From: Anisus vortex
Taxonomy: Eukaryota > Mollusca > Gastropoda > Planorbidae
Direction of reading: 5' to 3'
NCBI GenBank assembly: GCA_949126835.1
Contig: OX421508.1
Location: 16,452,398 to 16,516,397 of the forward strand
Length of the DNA stretch: 64,000 nucleotides
Every line of letters starts with the position of its first letter. Positions within the stretch are counted from its first letter, which is position 1. A program made the position numbers and the translations under genes. Shown in pieces: positions 34,601-44,423 of the stretch. The notes below the pieces were generated by a model. It ran no database searches. It worked only from the letters and a program-made list of their open reading frames with translations, and was not told the origin of the DNA.

Positions 34601-37600
34601 ATTATTGGTTAGCCGTTTTACGGAAGCTAGGGCTAGAATTTAATTAGTCATTATATTTAATGTTTTCCTGTTATAATAGCATGCAATAACTACACTAAAG
34701 CCACAGGGCGCCGAAAGCTCAATCTGAGCGCCTCATCTGCCCACGCCTCCTTCCCTTCCCTCTCAAATATCAATCCACTTTGTATTAGCATAAATAATAG
34801 GAATGTCCTAAATATGAACTCGCATTCGCTTAACTACCTCCGTAAGATTATGTCGTTTTTAATGAATCCAAGGGAAGTCGTTGGTGGTCGTATTGGCTAA
34901 GTTGAATATGCAAACCCTACAGAAATGGAGAGTAAATGGGGAAAAATCCAGAAAGATACTGAGTCTTGTTTTATATTGTATTGAGTCTGACTGTAGCCCT
35001 AGATATAAAGGCCAGTAATGAATTGAACTGTGGACTTACTTAGAAAAAGGTCAATGGTTTGGGAGCCCACAAAGTGTTTGTTTTATCTACCACTATTTAT
35101 CAACAAAGACAGACAGACGTACGAAATTTAAAGTAAAGCACAATACACCAAAAATGACGTGACAAGATAATATAGTCTACTCACGCTAGCCAGTTTTCTA
35201 GAAAGATGTAGCCCTCCTGCTCACTGCTCGGCAGAGAGCAGATACATGTAGATATACACAGAGTGCAGATGACTAGGGCGGACATCTGACGCAAGTTGTC
35301 TGACGCATGAAATCTTGTGGAAACAAAGGACAGCCGTAACTGTACGGGATAACGTTTTACTTTTAAAAAAAATATGTATCAAGGAATGGAAACTAATTAT
35401 ATCTATCCAAAGATATCGTCAGCTCAACAGGGCAAGGCTATAAACAACATTGAAATGTTTCCTACAAGTTCGTTAATCGTACTTTTTAGTACCATAATTC
35501 AAGGTCAATGAATGTACTATTTAGTACTATAAATAAATGTCAGCTACTGCTTATTTCTCTTCGTTAAAGGTCAAGATAGGTACTATTTAATACTATTAAT
35601 GCAAACCTACTAGCAAGTACCACTCATTCAGTCTTAACGTATTATTAGGACTAGACAATCAGGCCACAAACCTGTAGGTCAGTCAAGTACAAGACAGTCA
35701 GGTCGCATACCTGTAGGAGTCAGTCAAGGACAGCACGATCAGGTCACATATGAAGACCAAGCCGAGCTGGCTGTGGAAGATGCTGGTCGTGCTGACGAAG
35801 GCGATCCAGGAAGTCTTGAAGTCGTTGAAGGTCCACTCGTTCTGTTTGATGGCTGTACAGGATACACCGTGGAATAACCGAAAGAATGGCCCGATTACAT
35901 GCAAATAAATATATAAGTCGCTTCTATAGCCATTCAATATTCTAATCAATGAATACTATTAACATTAGGCCTGGATACTCTAAGCTTGTTTTCTATCAAC
36001 AAACGGTTGCGTTCTATTTTTTATCCACATTCAAGTTCTTTTGTTTTGTACACTTCATTAAAGTTCTATTTTCTAACTTTGTACTTTTATAAGTTTTACA
36101 GACGTTCCTTCTAGATTCTAGATAGAAGATTATTACATCCAAAAGGCCCAAAACTCCTGCTGGTTTGCAGAGATTGGTCGGCAGCAGGGCAAGAACCCGG
36201 GCCGTTTCGTTGACAGTCCGGTGAACTAACCACAGGACCAGCTGGCCTCACAAAATATATTATTCTATATCAATAAGTATAAGCAGACAGGCATTGAGAT
36301 ATCATAGATATATTATATGGATAGATATAACAAACATATTTGCGTTTTGACACTGTGTTCAAGTTTGCTAAAAGCCAAATTAAATGAAAAGTTAGCTTTT
36401 CCTATTTAAATACAATATTGTAGTGTTTTTTTTAAAAGTAATTCTAAAGATTTAAAAAATACTAAAATGTTTTATTATTAACTAATTTCAAATACTAATG
36501 AAATATTACTGCTCATAAGTTCAAGAATGCCAAGCATTAGTAGATATTGTTTTTACTTATAATTGCAGTGCTTTATGCCTCTTGGCCAATGGTGCATTGC
36601 TTGTTTTTAAATTATCTGATTAAGACTACAGTTTCTTGACTTACATGGAGTCACTATGGTGAGGATAATAATCTCATAGACAAGGTCCGCGACGAACACA
36701 TTGTACAGCAGTATCTTTTCGGAGATCTGTAGGATAGACATAGATTAAATGCCTATGTAATAATCTTAATATTTCGATACATTGTTAGTTGTTCAAGTTC
36801 AATAGTTTATGAGGAAATCTTTTACCAATTTAGAATCAGTCTTATATTTCCACCATTCGTTCACTATATTCTTCTTGCATTATTGCCCCCCCCCCCTCCT
36901 CCCAGCACTTTATACATAGTTGCCTTCTTTATTCCCCTACCTTTCCTATATTGTAGCATTTGCCGCAAGCATGGCTACGCAACTGATAGTAATACATTTT
37001 TATCTCATACAATTGTTTTTAAAAGAAAAAAAATTAATGCTTTAAAATTACGAAATGGATCTATTTAATCGACATAACATTAACGTTTATAATGTAGTTA
37101 GCAAAAATATTTTAGTTTATATTTCCGAATTATGGATGTTAAACGAAAATCACTTTTGAAAGCTTAAAACCGATTTTCGGTTTCGCTGGATAGTAGGCTA
37201 GTTAGGCCTATTTCGGCCTTCGTGTGGTGGGCAACGAACTTTTTTTTTTTGAAGGATTTTAAAAATAACTTTGTTGGATTCGCAAAATACACTTCAATAA
37301 TAGACAAAAAGACGATCTGGCAGATAGATAGATCGACACATAGATAGATCGACAGATAACCTTCATATTTTCCCTGGTACTTGTTATAAAGACGAGTGCT
37401 AAGATGCCTAGAGTCACAAAGGCACCGATAGTACCGAAGCAACCAAAGAGAATTGTATAAGCCTTGACCTCATTCTTGGTCAGGTTCAAAGATGCAATGG
37501 GTTCGACCACGAAGGGTGTAGTGGGTCTGTGAATAGAACATAGACATATATTCAATGAATGGTGTAGTGGATCTGCCAATAGAACATAGATATATATTCA

Positions 37601-40166
37601 ATGAATGGTGTAGTGGATCTGCCAATAGAACATAGATATATATTCAATGAATGGTGTAGTGGATCTGTGAATTGAACATAGGAATATATATTCAATGAAT
37701 GGTGTAGTGGATCTGTGAATTGAACATAGGGATATATTAAATGAATGGTGTAGTGGATCTGTCAATAGAACATAGATATATATTCAATGAATGGTATAGT
37801 GGATCTGCCAATAGAACATAGATATATATTCAATGAATGGTGTAGTGGATCTGTGAATTGAACATAGGAATATATATTCAATGAATGGTGTAGTGGATCT
37901 GTGAATTGAACATAGGGATATATTAAATGAATATTGTGGTGGATCTAGGAATTGAACATTGGGATATATTAAATGAATGGTGTAGTGGATCTGTCAATAG
38001 AACATAGATATATACTCAATGAATGGTGTAGTGGATCTGCCAATAGAACATAGATATATATTCAATGAATGGTGTAGTGGATCTGTGAATTGAACATAGG
38101 AATATATATTCAATGAATGGTGTAGTGGATCTGTGAATTGAACATAGGGATATATTAAATGAATGTTGTGGTGGATCTGTGAATTGAACATAGGGATATA
38201 TTAAATGAATGGTGTAGTGGGTCTGTGAATAGAACATAGATATATATTCAATGAATGGTGTAGTGGATCTGCCAATAGAACATAGATATATATTCAATGA
38301 ATGGTGTAGTGGATCTGCCAATAGAACATAGATATATATTCAATGAATGGTGTAGTGGATCTGTGAATTGAACATAGGGATATATTAAATGAATGGTGTA
38401 GTGGATCTGTCAATAGAACATAGATATATATTCAATGAATGGTGTAGTGGATCTGTGAATTGAACATAGGAATATATATTCAATGAATGGTGTAGTGGAT
38501 CTGTGAATTGAACATAGGGATATATTAAATGAATGGTGTTGTGGATCTGTCAATAGAACATAGATATATATTCAATGAATGGTGTAGTGGATCTGTGAAT
38601 TGAACATAGGAATATATATTCAATGAATGGTGTAGTGGATCTGTGAATTGAACATAGGGATATATTAAATGAATGTTGTGGTGGATGTGTGAATTAAACA
38701 TAGGGATATATTAAATAAATGGTGTAGTGGATCTGTGAATTGAACATAGGGATATATTCAATGAATGGTGTAGTGGATCTGTGAATTGAACATAGGGATA
38801 TATTCAATGAATGGTGTGGTGGATGTGTGAATTAAACACAGGGATATATTAAATAAATGGTGTAGTGGATCTGTGAATTGAACATAGCGATATATTCAAT
38901 GAATTGTGTAGTGGATCTGTCAATAGAACATAGGGATATATTAAATGAATGGTGTAGTGGATCTGTCAATAGAACATAAATATATATTCAATGAATGGTG
39001 TAGTGGATCTGTGAATTGAACATAGGGATATATTAAATGAATGTTGTGGTGGATCTGTGAATTGAACATAGGTATATATTAAATGAATATTGTGGTGGAT
39101 CTGTGAATTGAACATAGGGATATATTAAATGAATGTTGTGGTGGATGTGTGAATTAAACATAGCGATATATTAAATAAATGGTGTAGTGGATCTGTGAAT
39201 TGAACATAGCGATATATTCAATGAATGTTGTGGTGGATGTGTGAATTAAACATAGGGATATATTAAATAAATGGTGTAGTGGATCTGTGAATTGAACATA
39301 GGGATATATTCAATGAATGGTGTAGTGGATGTGTGAATTAAACACAGGTATATATTAAATAAATGGTGTAGCGGATCTGTCAATTGAATATAGGGATATA
39401 TTTAATGAAGGTTGAAGTGGATCTGTGCAGGGAACAATGGGCTATATTCAAGTTAATAGCACGTTTTTCTTATGCTATAATGCATTGTTTGACTATTTAC
39501 TGTAAAATATGTTTACCCCCCCCCCCCCTGTAACAGTTGGCAGTGGATTGCTTTAACAAATTTCACTGGTAATAACAAGGATAACTCTTGCATGAAGTGC
39601 ATGTGGGAGGGGGGACAGGGTCTCCTTTACTATTTCCAATTTTAAGTTGTTGGTTTTCATTGTTTTGTTCGGGAAACCCCATTCCATGGCTTGAAGCCAC
39701 CAAGCAAGAAAGATAATTTATCTTTTAAGTCACAGACGCTCCTTCTATACATAAGATTATTGCGTTTTACTCTTATCCGGGGTATGAGTCTAATCTTGCA
39801 TTTTTAATGGATGAGGGCTTTGAATGATGACAATTTGTTTAATTTTCCTGTTTTTGTAAAAAAAAAAAAAAAAAGAAATCAGGCAACCCATTTAAATCAT
39901 TGTTTGTTCTTGAATATTTTATATTCTATGCATTAAGCCTATTATTATTTTGTCCTTCCTCTTATTGTATCCAGGTTTAGTGATTCAATTTAAATATTGG
40001 TGTAAATAATAACTTTTAATGATCTTTGCAGGTTTTGTTTTTGGTACCTAAATGCTGTAATTTATAAGATAAGATATTATCAAACTTTAATAAAAACGAC
40101 TCAGAAAATACAACTATTTAGTTTACGTTTGTGGTTATACATTTATATAACTTACATTGAGTTCAT
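31639..40166 (-). CDS. Seven-transmembrane (GPCR-like) receptor, 309 aa, eight exons
   Basis: Minus-strand exons in transcript order: 40166-40156 (ATG, 11 coding nt), 37526-37361, 36726-36645, 35852-35711, 35313-35185, 34227-34122, 32828-32697 and 31800-31639. They total 930 nt. All seven junctions are GT-AG and every phase matches. The protein starts MNSIPTTPFVVEP and has an N-glycosylation site (NLT) before TM1 (FGCFGTIGAFVTLGILALVF). TM2 is in VFVADLVYEIIILTIVTP. TM3 ends DLIVLSLTDSYR, where a DRY-like motif would lie. TM4 is ALVICTLCISTCIC, TM5 VFMVAAMYSLVI, TM6 ILFTICVTANSIVALPVMLF and TM7 ILETVLFLCPVVRALLVYF. The TM6 CWxP and TM7 NPxxY motifs and the TM3 Cys are absent, so it is a divergent receptor of unassigned family and unknown ligand. 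The stop overlaps a donor-like GTGAGT, so a further exon is possible. Confidence 0.8.
33141..33468 (+). repeat. 27-bp minisatellite, 12 identical copies
   Basis: Twelve units beginning GATCTGTACACATGG and ending GACACTCC follow each other without a difference seen. The period is nine codons and several frames on both strands stay open, giving false open frames (DLYTWFRHS and others). It lies in the receptor intron between exons 34122-34227 and 32697-32828. On the minus strand each unit contains TGTGTACAG, an acceptor-like word. Confidence 0.97.
34040..34090 (-). repeat. SINE family 1 fragment
   Basis: On the minus strand GCCGTGGCCACAGAAC followed by GGCTGCTTCAC matches the 3' body of family-1 SINEs (23034-23066). 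Only about 50 bp remains. Confidence 0.5.
34205..34640 (-). repeat. ~37-bp minisatellite overlapping a receptor splice acceptor
   Basis: About eleven irregular units, read on the minus strand as CAATTTGACAATTTTAG followed by ACCCAGCTTCAATATAA. The last unit is the real junction: TTCTAG at the end of the intron and ACCCAGCTTCAATAT as the start of exon 34227-34122. The array therefore repeats an intron-exon boundary, including about 15 coding bases. Confidence 0.9.
36098..36250 (-). mobile_element. tRNA-derived SINE, family 2 (shares a LINE tail)
   Basis: On the minus strand GCTGGTCCTGTGGTTAG is A-box-like and CCCGGGTTCTTGCCC B-box-like. The 3' tail, TAATAATCTTCTATCTAG then AAGGAACGTCTGTAA, matches the 3' end of the LINE copies. 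A second copy lies at 55187-55345. Confidence 0.7.
36840..37300. repeat. Dispersed AT-rich repeat, copy of 4560-5040
   Basis: It shares a C run, TTGCCTTC, a CATTTTTATCTCA word, AACCGATTTTCGGTTTC and a GTTGGATTCGCAAAAT word with the region at 4560-5040. It lies in the intron directly downstream of the receptor exon 37526-37361. Confidence 0.5.
37500..39420 (-). repeat. ~46-bp minisatellite built from a receptor splice acceptor
   Basis: About 41 units of 46-48 bp fill most of the first receptor intron. On the minus strand a unit reads TGTTCAATTCACAG then ATCCACTACACCATTCAT. The real junction at 37526/37527 reads TGTTCTATTCACAG then ACCCACTACACCCTTCGT. Each unit therefore copies the 3' splice site and about 18 bases of coding exon. 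The units fall into several variant types arranged in blocks, as expected from repeated block duplication. Confidence 0.93.
39430..40155. other. Rest of receptor intron 1
   Basis: A C run near 39517, an inverted LINE 3' tail at about 39720-39860 (GACGCTCCTTCTATAC..ATTATTGCG, reverse of the family end) and an A run near 39860. Nothing else was recognised. Confidence 0.5.
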
Positions 40167-40719
40167 GATAATAAAACCAATACTACTCTTGGGTGTATTA
40201 CTAGATATGAGCAATAAACAATGACAACTTGAAATTCATTATTTATCTTATTAAAAACCAAATGTGTCTGTTCACGCCGAGTGTTATTCAGTACAGTTTT
40301 TCAAAATCAGGCATTTCCCCGTATTTTTTATTATTTTTTTGTGTGTTAATTTTTTTGGGTTAAATTATGAGTTTTAGCTTGCTCTATTTTTCTTTTTTTT
40401 TTCCCGAGCGCAGCTAATAACGCTGTCTTATATAACTCCTACGGCTGCCTAAAGGTTTCCTATGTAGGCCTATACAACTTTCGATTTTAATTTTATATTC
40501 CATTGATAAAATCATAGCGATTAAAAAAAACTGAAGTGTACAATACAAAAGAGAATCGGGAATTCCGAAAAGAATTCATTTGAGTCATCAAATAGAAGAA
40601 ATATTAAAGCAAGCGCTCATCTTATTATAGTCTTTGGTTTGAGCCTAAGTATAAATTTTTATTTTGAAAATTCAAAGTAGAAATCTATAAAAGAGAGTCA
40701 ACCTTTAAAGGGTTTTTAT

Positions 40720-40925
40720 AAGCTATTCTACTTTCCGGGTGGTATCCATTTATGGAATGGGTTGCCTGGACTAGACAGGACAACTAAGGACATAATATCA
40801 TATAGACCGTACTATAAAAACTTTATTTAAAAATGCAAGACTTATCCCCACAGATAATTGTAAGGCGCAATAATCTTCTGTATAAGCTTAGAAGGAGTGT
40901 CAGTAGACGTATAGGCCAAGATAGT
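40720..40925 (+). mobile_element. LINE 3' end, 5'-truncated copy
   Basis: It has GGTTGCCTGGACTAGACAGG, a GGCGCAATAATCTTC word and AGAAGGAGTGTCAGTA, in the same order as the copy at 30590. No ORF remains. Confidence 0.6.
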
Positions 40926-40981
40926 AAAAAAAAAATGAAGTCAAACTCAATAATATGGGTATTGATGTATAATATGCACTG

Positions 40982-40984
<3 letters not shown>

Positions 40985-41038
<54 letters not shown>

Positions 41039-41450
41039 AGACTGAGTGTGTGGATTCCTATCCACATTGGTTAATTTAAAGACCTTATTGTCCCATATTT
41101 TACATGTGCGATCTCCCTTCCGGCATGTGTCCACTCTAGCTGAGAGGTTAGAGTATCCGACTGTCATGCGGGCGTCCTGCGCTCGATTACCCACTGATAA
41201 CTTGAAACTTTCCTAAAATTGTTTCAGTAAGTATAATCTAAGAGATCTAATTATATTTTTTTAAACCCCATTACAATATTTATGTAAAATTTCTTTCTTT
41301 AATGTTTTCAGTGAATAAATAATAGCCTAATCATATTTTTAAAATTATTATAACTTTCTGTTCATTGTCGTTTATAATTTTGTGTTTATCTGTAGCCATA
41401 TAGGCTTATGTAGGCATGCCCCGGGCAACACCGGACAATATAACTTAGAT
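40985..41450 (+). repeat. tRNA-bearing repeat with (TA)n end
   Basis: A (TA)n tract (40987-41033) is followed by AAAGTAGACTGAGTGTGTGG and a tRNA-Asp-like stretch (TAGCTGAGAGGTTAGAGTAT, CTGTCATGCGGGC, GCGCTCGATTACCC). A distal part ends CCCGGGCAACACCGGACAAT near 41418. The same order occurs at 57722-58172 and, inverted, at 55615-56092. Confidence 0.65.
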
Positions 41451-41486
41451 TAACTTAATTGATTGAATTGTCTTTTTAGGGTCTTC

Positions 41487-41560
41487 CATGTGCCATTGAA
41501 AATTGCTTTGCATGCCTAGTCTGGCAATAGGCCGTAGGTTGCCGACCCATGTGTTAGACC
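41487..41560 (-). repeat. hAT end fragment
   Basis: GTGCCATTGAAAATTGCTTT and GTAGGTTGCCGACCC match, in reverse, the left end of the MITE at 62232. No second end or target duplication was found. Confidence 0.45.
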
Positions 41561-41573
41561 ATTTAGAATAGAA

Positions 41574-41897
41574 TCCCTTTTTACTTCCTTTATTTTAAGT
41601 TGCATTTTCTGTCTGTCTATCTGTCTGCAATCGTGGTGCAAAAATTGGCTTCGATTTTTCGAAATTCATAAGGTATGATATTACTTATTTGTTCTATACA
41701 TTAAACACATGGTTTGCAAATAAAGGGAGTATAATAAAAACTTCGTTTTTACGGTTTTCTTGTTAGGACAATTCATACAGAGTAAGGAGATATTTTTGAG
41801 ATTTGCAACACAGATATTTTTTCTGTACGTTTTATTTGCAGTAGTCAATCAATTATTTAATTACATGATGGTAAACTTAGTTTGCAAATAAAGGGAG
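41574..41897 (+). repeat. Repeat family A, left part (target of the LTR element)
   Basis: It contains ACTTCCTTTATTTTAAGTTG, GGCTTCGATTTTTCG and CTTAGTTTGCAAATAAAGGG. The LTR element is inserted after GGGAG at 41897. The continuation TATAATAAAAACTTCG follows it at 48861. Other copies lie at 48861-49364 and 62660-63150 (inverted). Confidence 0.7.
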
Positions 41898-42349
41898 TGC
41901 TATGGAGTAACTAAATAATATATAGGTAGTAGCTATATTAATAATTAAAAAGTCGAAATAAAACCCATTTTTGGATATTAAGAAAACCTATATCGGAAGT
42001 AGATATAGTCAAGTGACTGTCCATGCGGTCGGCAGTCTTTTCTCATAACTCACAAGGAACGCCGGCATTATAATTAGACTCAGGAAAAATAAATAAAATT
42101 GTGTATTATGTTGCCACTATAAAGCTATATTTGTTCATTGGATGTGAAGTGTCAACTGTTAATGAATTGTTATTAAATAATATGCTGCAACAAGGCGTTC
42201 TCTTATTTATTACAAGTTGGAAGTTATATTGTGGTGATGTCGTCTATTTTGATGTTTAATAGCAAATAATTCAGCTACTGCAACTCAAATACTCTGAAAA
42301 GACTGGTAGTAATGTTTGATGGTCCCACAATAAAAATAGGACATCAACA
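41898..42349 (+). repeat. 5' LTR
   Basis: A 452-bp LTR starting TG and ending CA, apparently identical to 48404-48855. Confidence 0.9.
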
Positions 42350-42353
42350 GGTT

Positions 42354-42364
42354 TGGTGGCAGCG
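42354..42364 (+). other. Putative primer-binding site, tRNA-Leu type
   Basis: Four bases after the 5' LTR comes TGGTGGCAGCG. From memory this equals the complement of the last 11 bases (CCA, discriminator and acceptor stem) of a tRNA-Leu(AAG)-like molecule. The match breaks after position 11, so the primer identity is tentative. Confidence 0.5.
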
Positions 42365-44423
42365 AACGGAGAGAGAAGCTGAAAAATATAATATTCGAAA
42401 CTTTTTGAACTTTTTTGAAGACGTACTATAAACCACATGGAAAATTATGTGAGTACCAGTTTTTGAACAAAACTGAAGCCTGAGTCGATTATTTCAAATA
42501 CATATACTATTTATCTGATTGAGCACTATAATAGCTCTAAGAAAATATAACGTTTGTCCACCGATGACAAATTTTTCATCATTAAAAAATTCGATACATA
42601 AAATCGGAAAAAAAGTGACTATACGTAGATCATTATTTGCAACCGGAAAAAGTTTCGTTCCCACATGTTATCAACAAGGAACCTAAACTATATATATATG
42701 TTCAAGTCCGATGTTCAAATCCGATGTGACACAACCATGTGTTGAATTTTATGTAGCCTACATAACCATATGTTCAAATCCGATGTGACACGACCAGGTG
42801 TTGAAATCTGATGTGACATAATAATATGTTGAAATATAAATAAATAACATTAAATAACTTTAAATATAATTAATATTTAATCTGTATACCAAAGACTTTG
42901 ACATTAATTTTAATTAATGGTATACATTTTTTTCTTGTGTTCATTCTAAAATTGGATTATACCATACTGAAATGGAAACTTGAAGCAACTCAGCCTGATA
43001 CAGTGTGAACATTCATTGGATTATTAAATAATTAATTAATTTTCTTCTGGATTTCTACTCTGGATTTACATTGCAGTAATTTCATACAGTGAATGTGTTT
43101 TCATTTGGATTATTAAGTAATCTTTAATTTAATCATATTTTTTACATTCATTAGTATGAATTATATATATATATATGTATAAAGCGGGCTCTGGTTGGCG
43201 GGAGTTTCTAAAATAAATCTCTTGTCTATTCTTATTCTGTCTATCATCTATTTCTATTTCTTAAAAGAGATTGATTAGAAATGATTCTTTGTTAGGGTTA
43301 TTTCTGTTAGTTGTCTTGACTTTGTTTGTTATTGTTAAGAATTATTAAAGTAAAATTACTATAGTCTTGTCAATGTTATACATGTTGTGATTCTTTGTCA
43401 AAAATTCCTCTATCATTTGTGGTCCAAGCAGCATTAGTGTATTGTGATTGTGTTTTTTTTATTGTTACTTGATATAAAAATATTTTGTTGTGTATTTTTT
43501 GAAATATCATTAATATGCATTGATTAGTTTTTGCTCTCTGAGTATCATGGTCTATGGTAAGAACATTAACAATAATAAGTTCACCAATATAATAATAATA
43601 TGAATATTCAGATTCATAACTATATGATTTAAGTAGTGCCCAAATACATGTAACTACAATTAACAAAATAATAATTGATATCTAATACATGTAACTACAA
43701 ATGTACAAAATATTCACAATATAACAGGTAAAATAACCTAAATAAAAATAATATTGTGCTTTGCAGTGCTACTGTAATAATATTATCTAGAATTTACATT
43801 GCTATTAATTATAGTAAAATTATTGTGTATTGGCATTAATGAAAATGTACCTCCAATACTGATAATAATTTTATCCATTTCCATTGATAATAAGAATAAT
43901 ATCATAGTGGCTTATGATAACATTAATCTAATTCTTATATGCCATCCTCAATAATAATAATAATAATATTGTATATGTGCTACCATTGGTAATAATAAGA
44001 TTGTACTTTGCTTTGCGGAAAATAATTGTGCAACCTATATAGTAATAATAAGTCATAATAGTAAAAAGTGACTTGCACTTGCTTTCAACTCTTCTATAAA
44101 ATTGATAATAATAATAAAATAAACAAGCCATAATAGAAAATGTGTCTTGGCATAGCCAATAATTGTTGACATTCTAGCATCTTGCATTCTGAATTATAAA
44201 CATTTTACTATAGCATAGGATTAAAAAAGATGCTGTAATATGAAAATGCTCATTCTGTATTTAATAAATATTGTCATTCAGTAATATAAAAATGCTCATT
44301 CAGTAATTAATAAATATTGCCATCCAGTATAGGAATAAAACATTGCTGTACTATAAAATAGTGCATTATAATAATTGTACTGTACTATAATATAATAAAT
44401 CTTGACATTCATAATAAACAATA
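42365..44423 (+). other. Leader of the LTR element
   Basis: About 2 kb of AT-rich non-coding DNA with short internal repeats: GTTCAAATCCGATGTGACAC-like words at about 42700-42830, and AAAATGCTCATTC-type repeats near 44245-44330. It is long for a gypsy leader. No frame of note is seen. Confidence 0.6.

Noticed and set aside
37994..38321. Minus-strand frames in the 46-bp array (LHHSLNIYLCS repeats)
   Set aside because: They are translations of the minisatellite. Only the last unit joined to exon 37526-37361 has any possible meaning.
40823..41194. 123-codon minus-strand frame
   Set aside because: It runs through the (TA)n microsatellite and a tRNA-like repeat, giving an artificial IYIYIY stretch.
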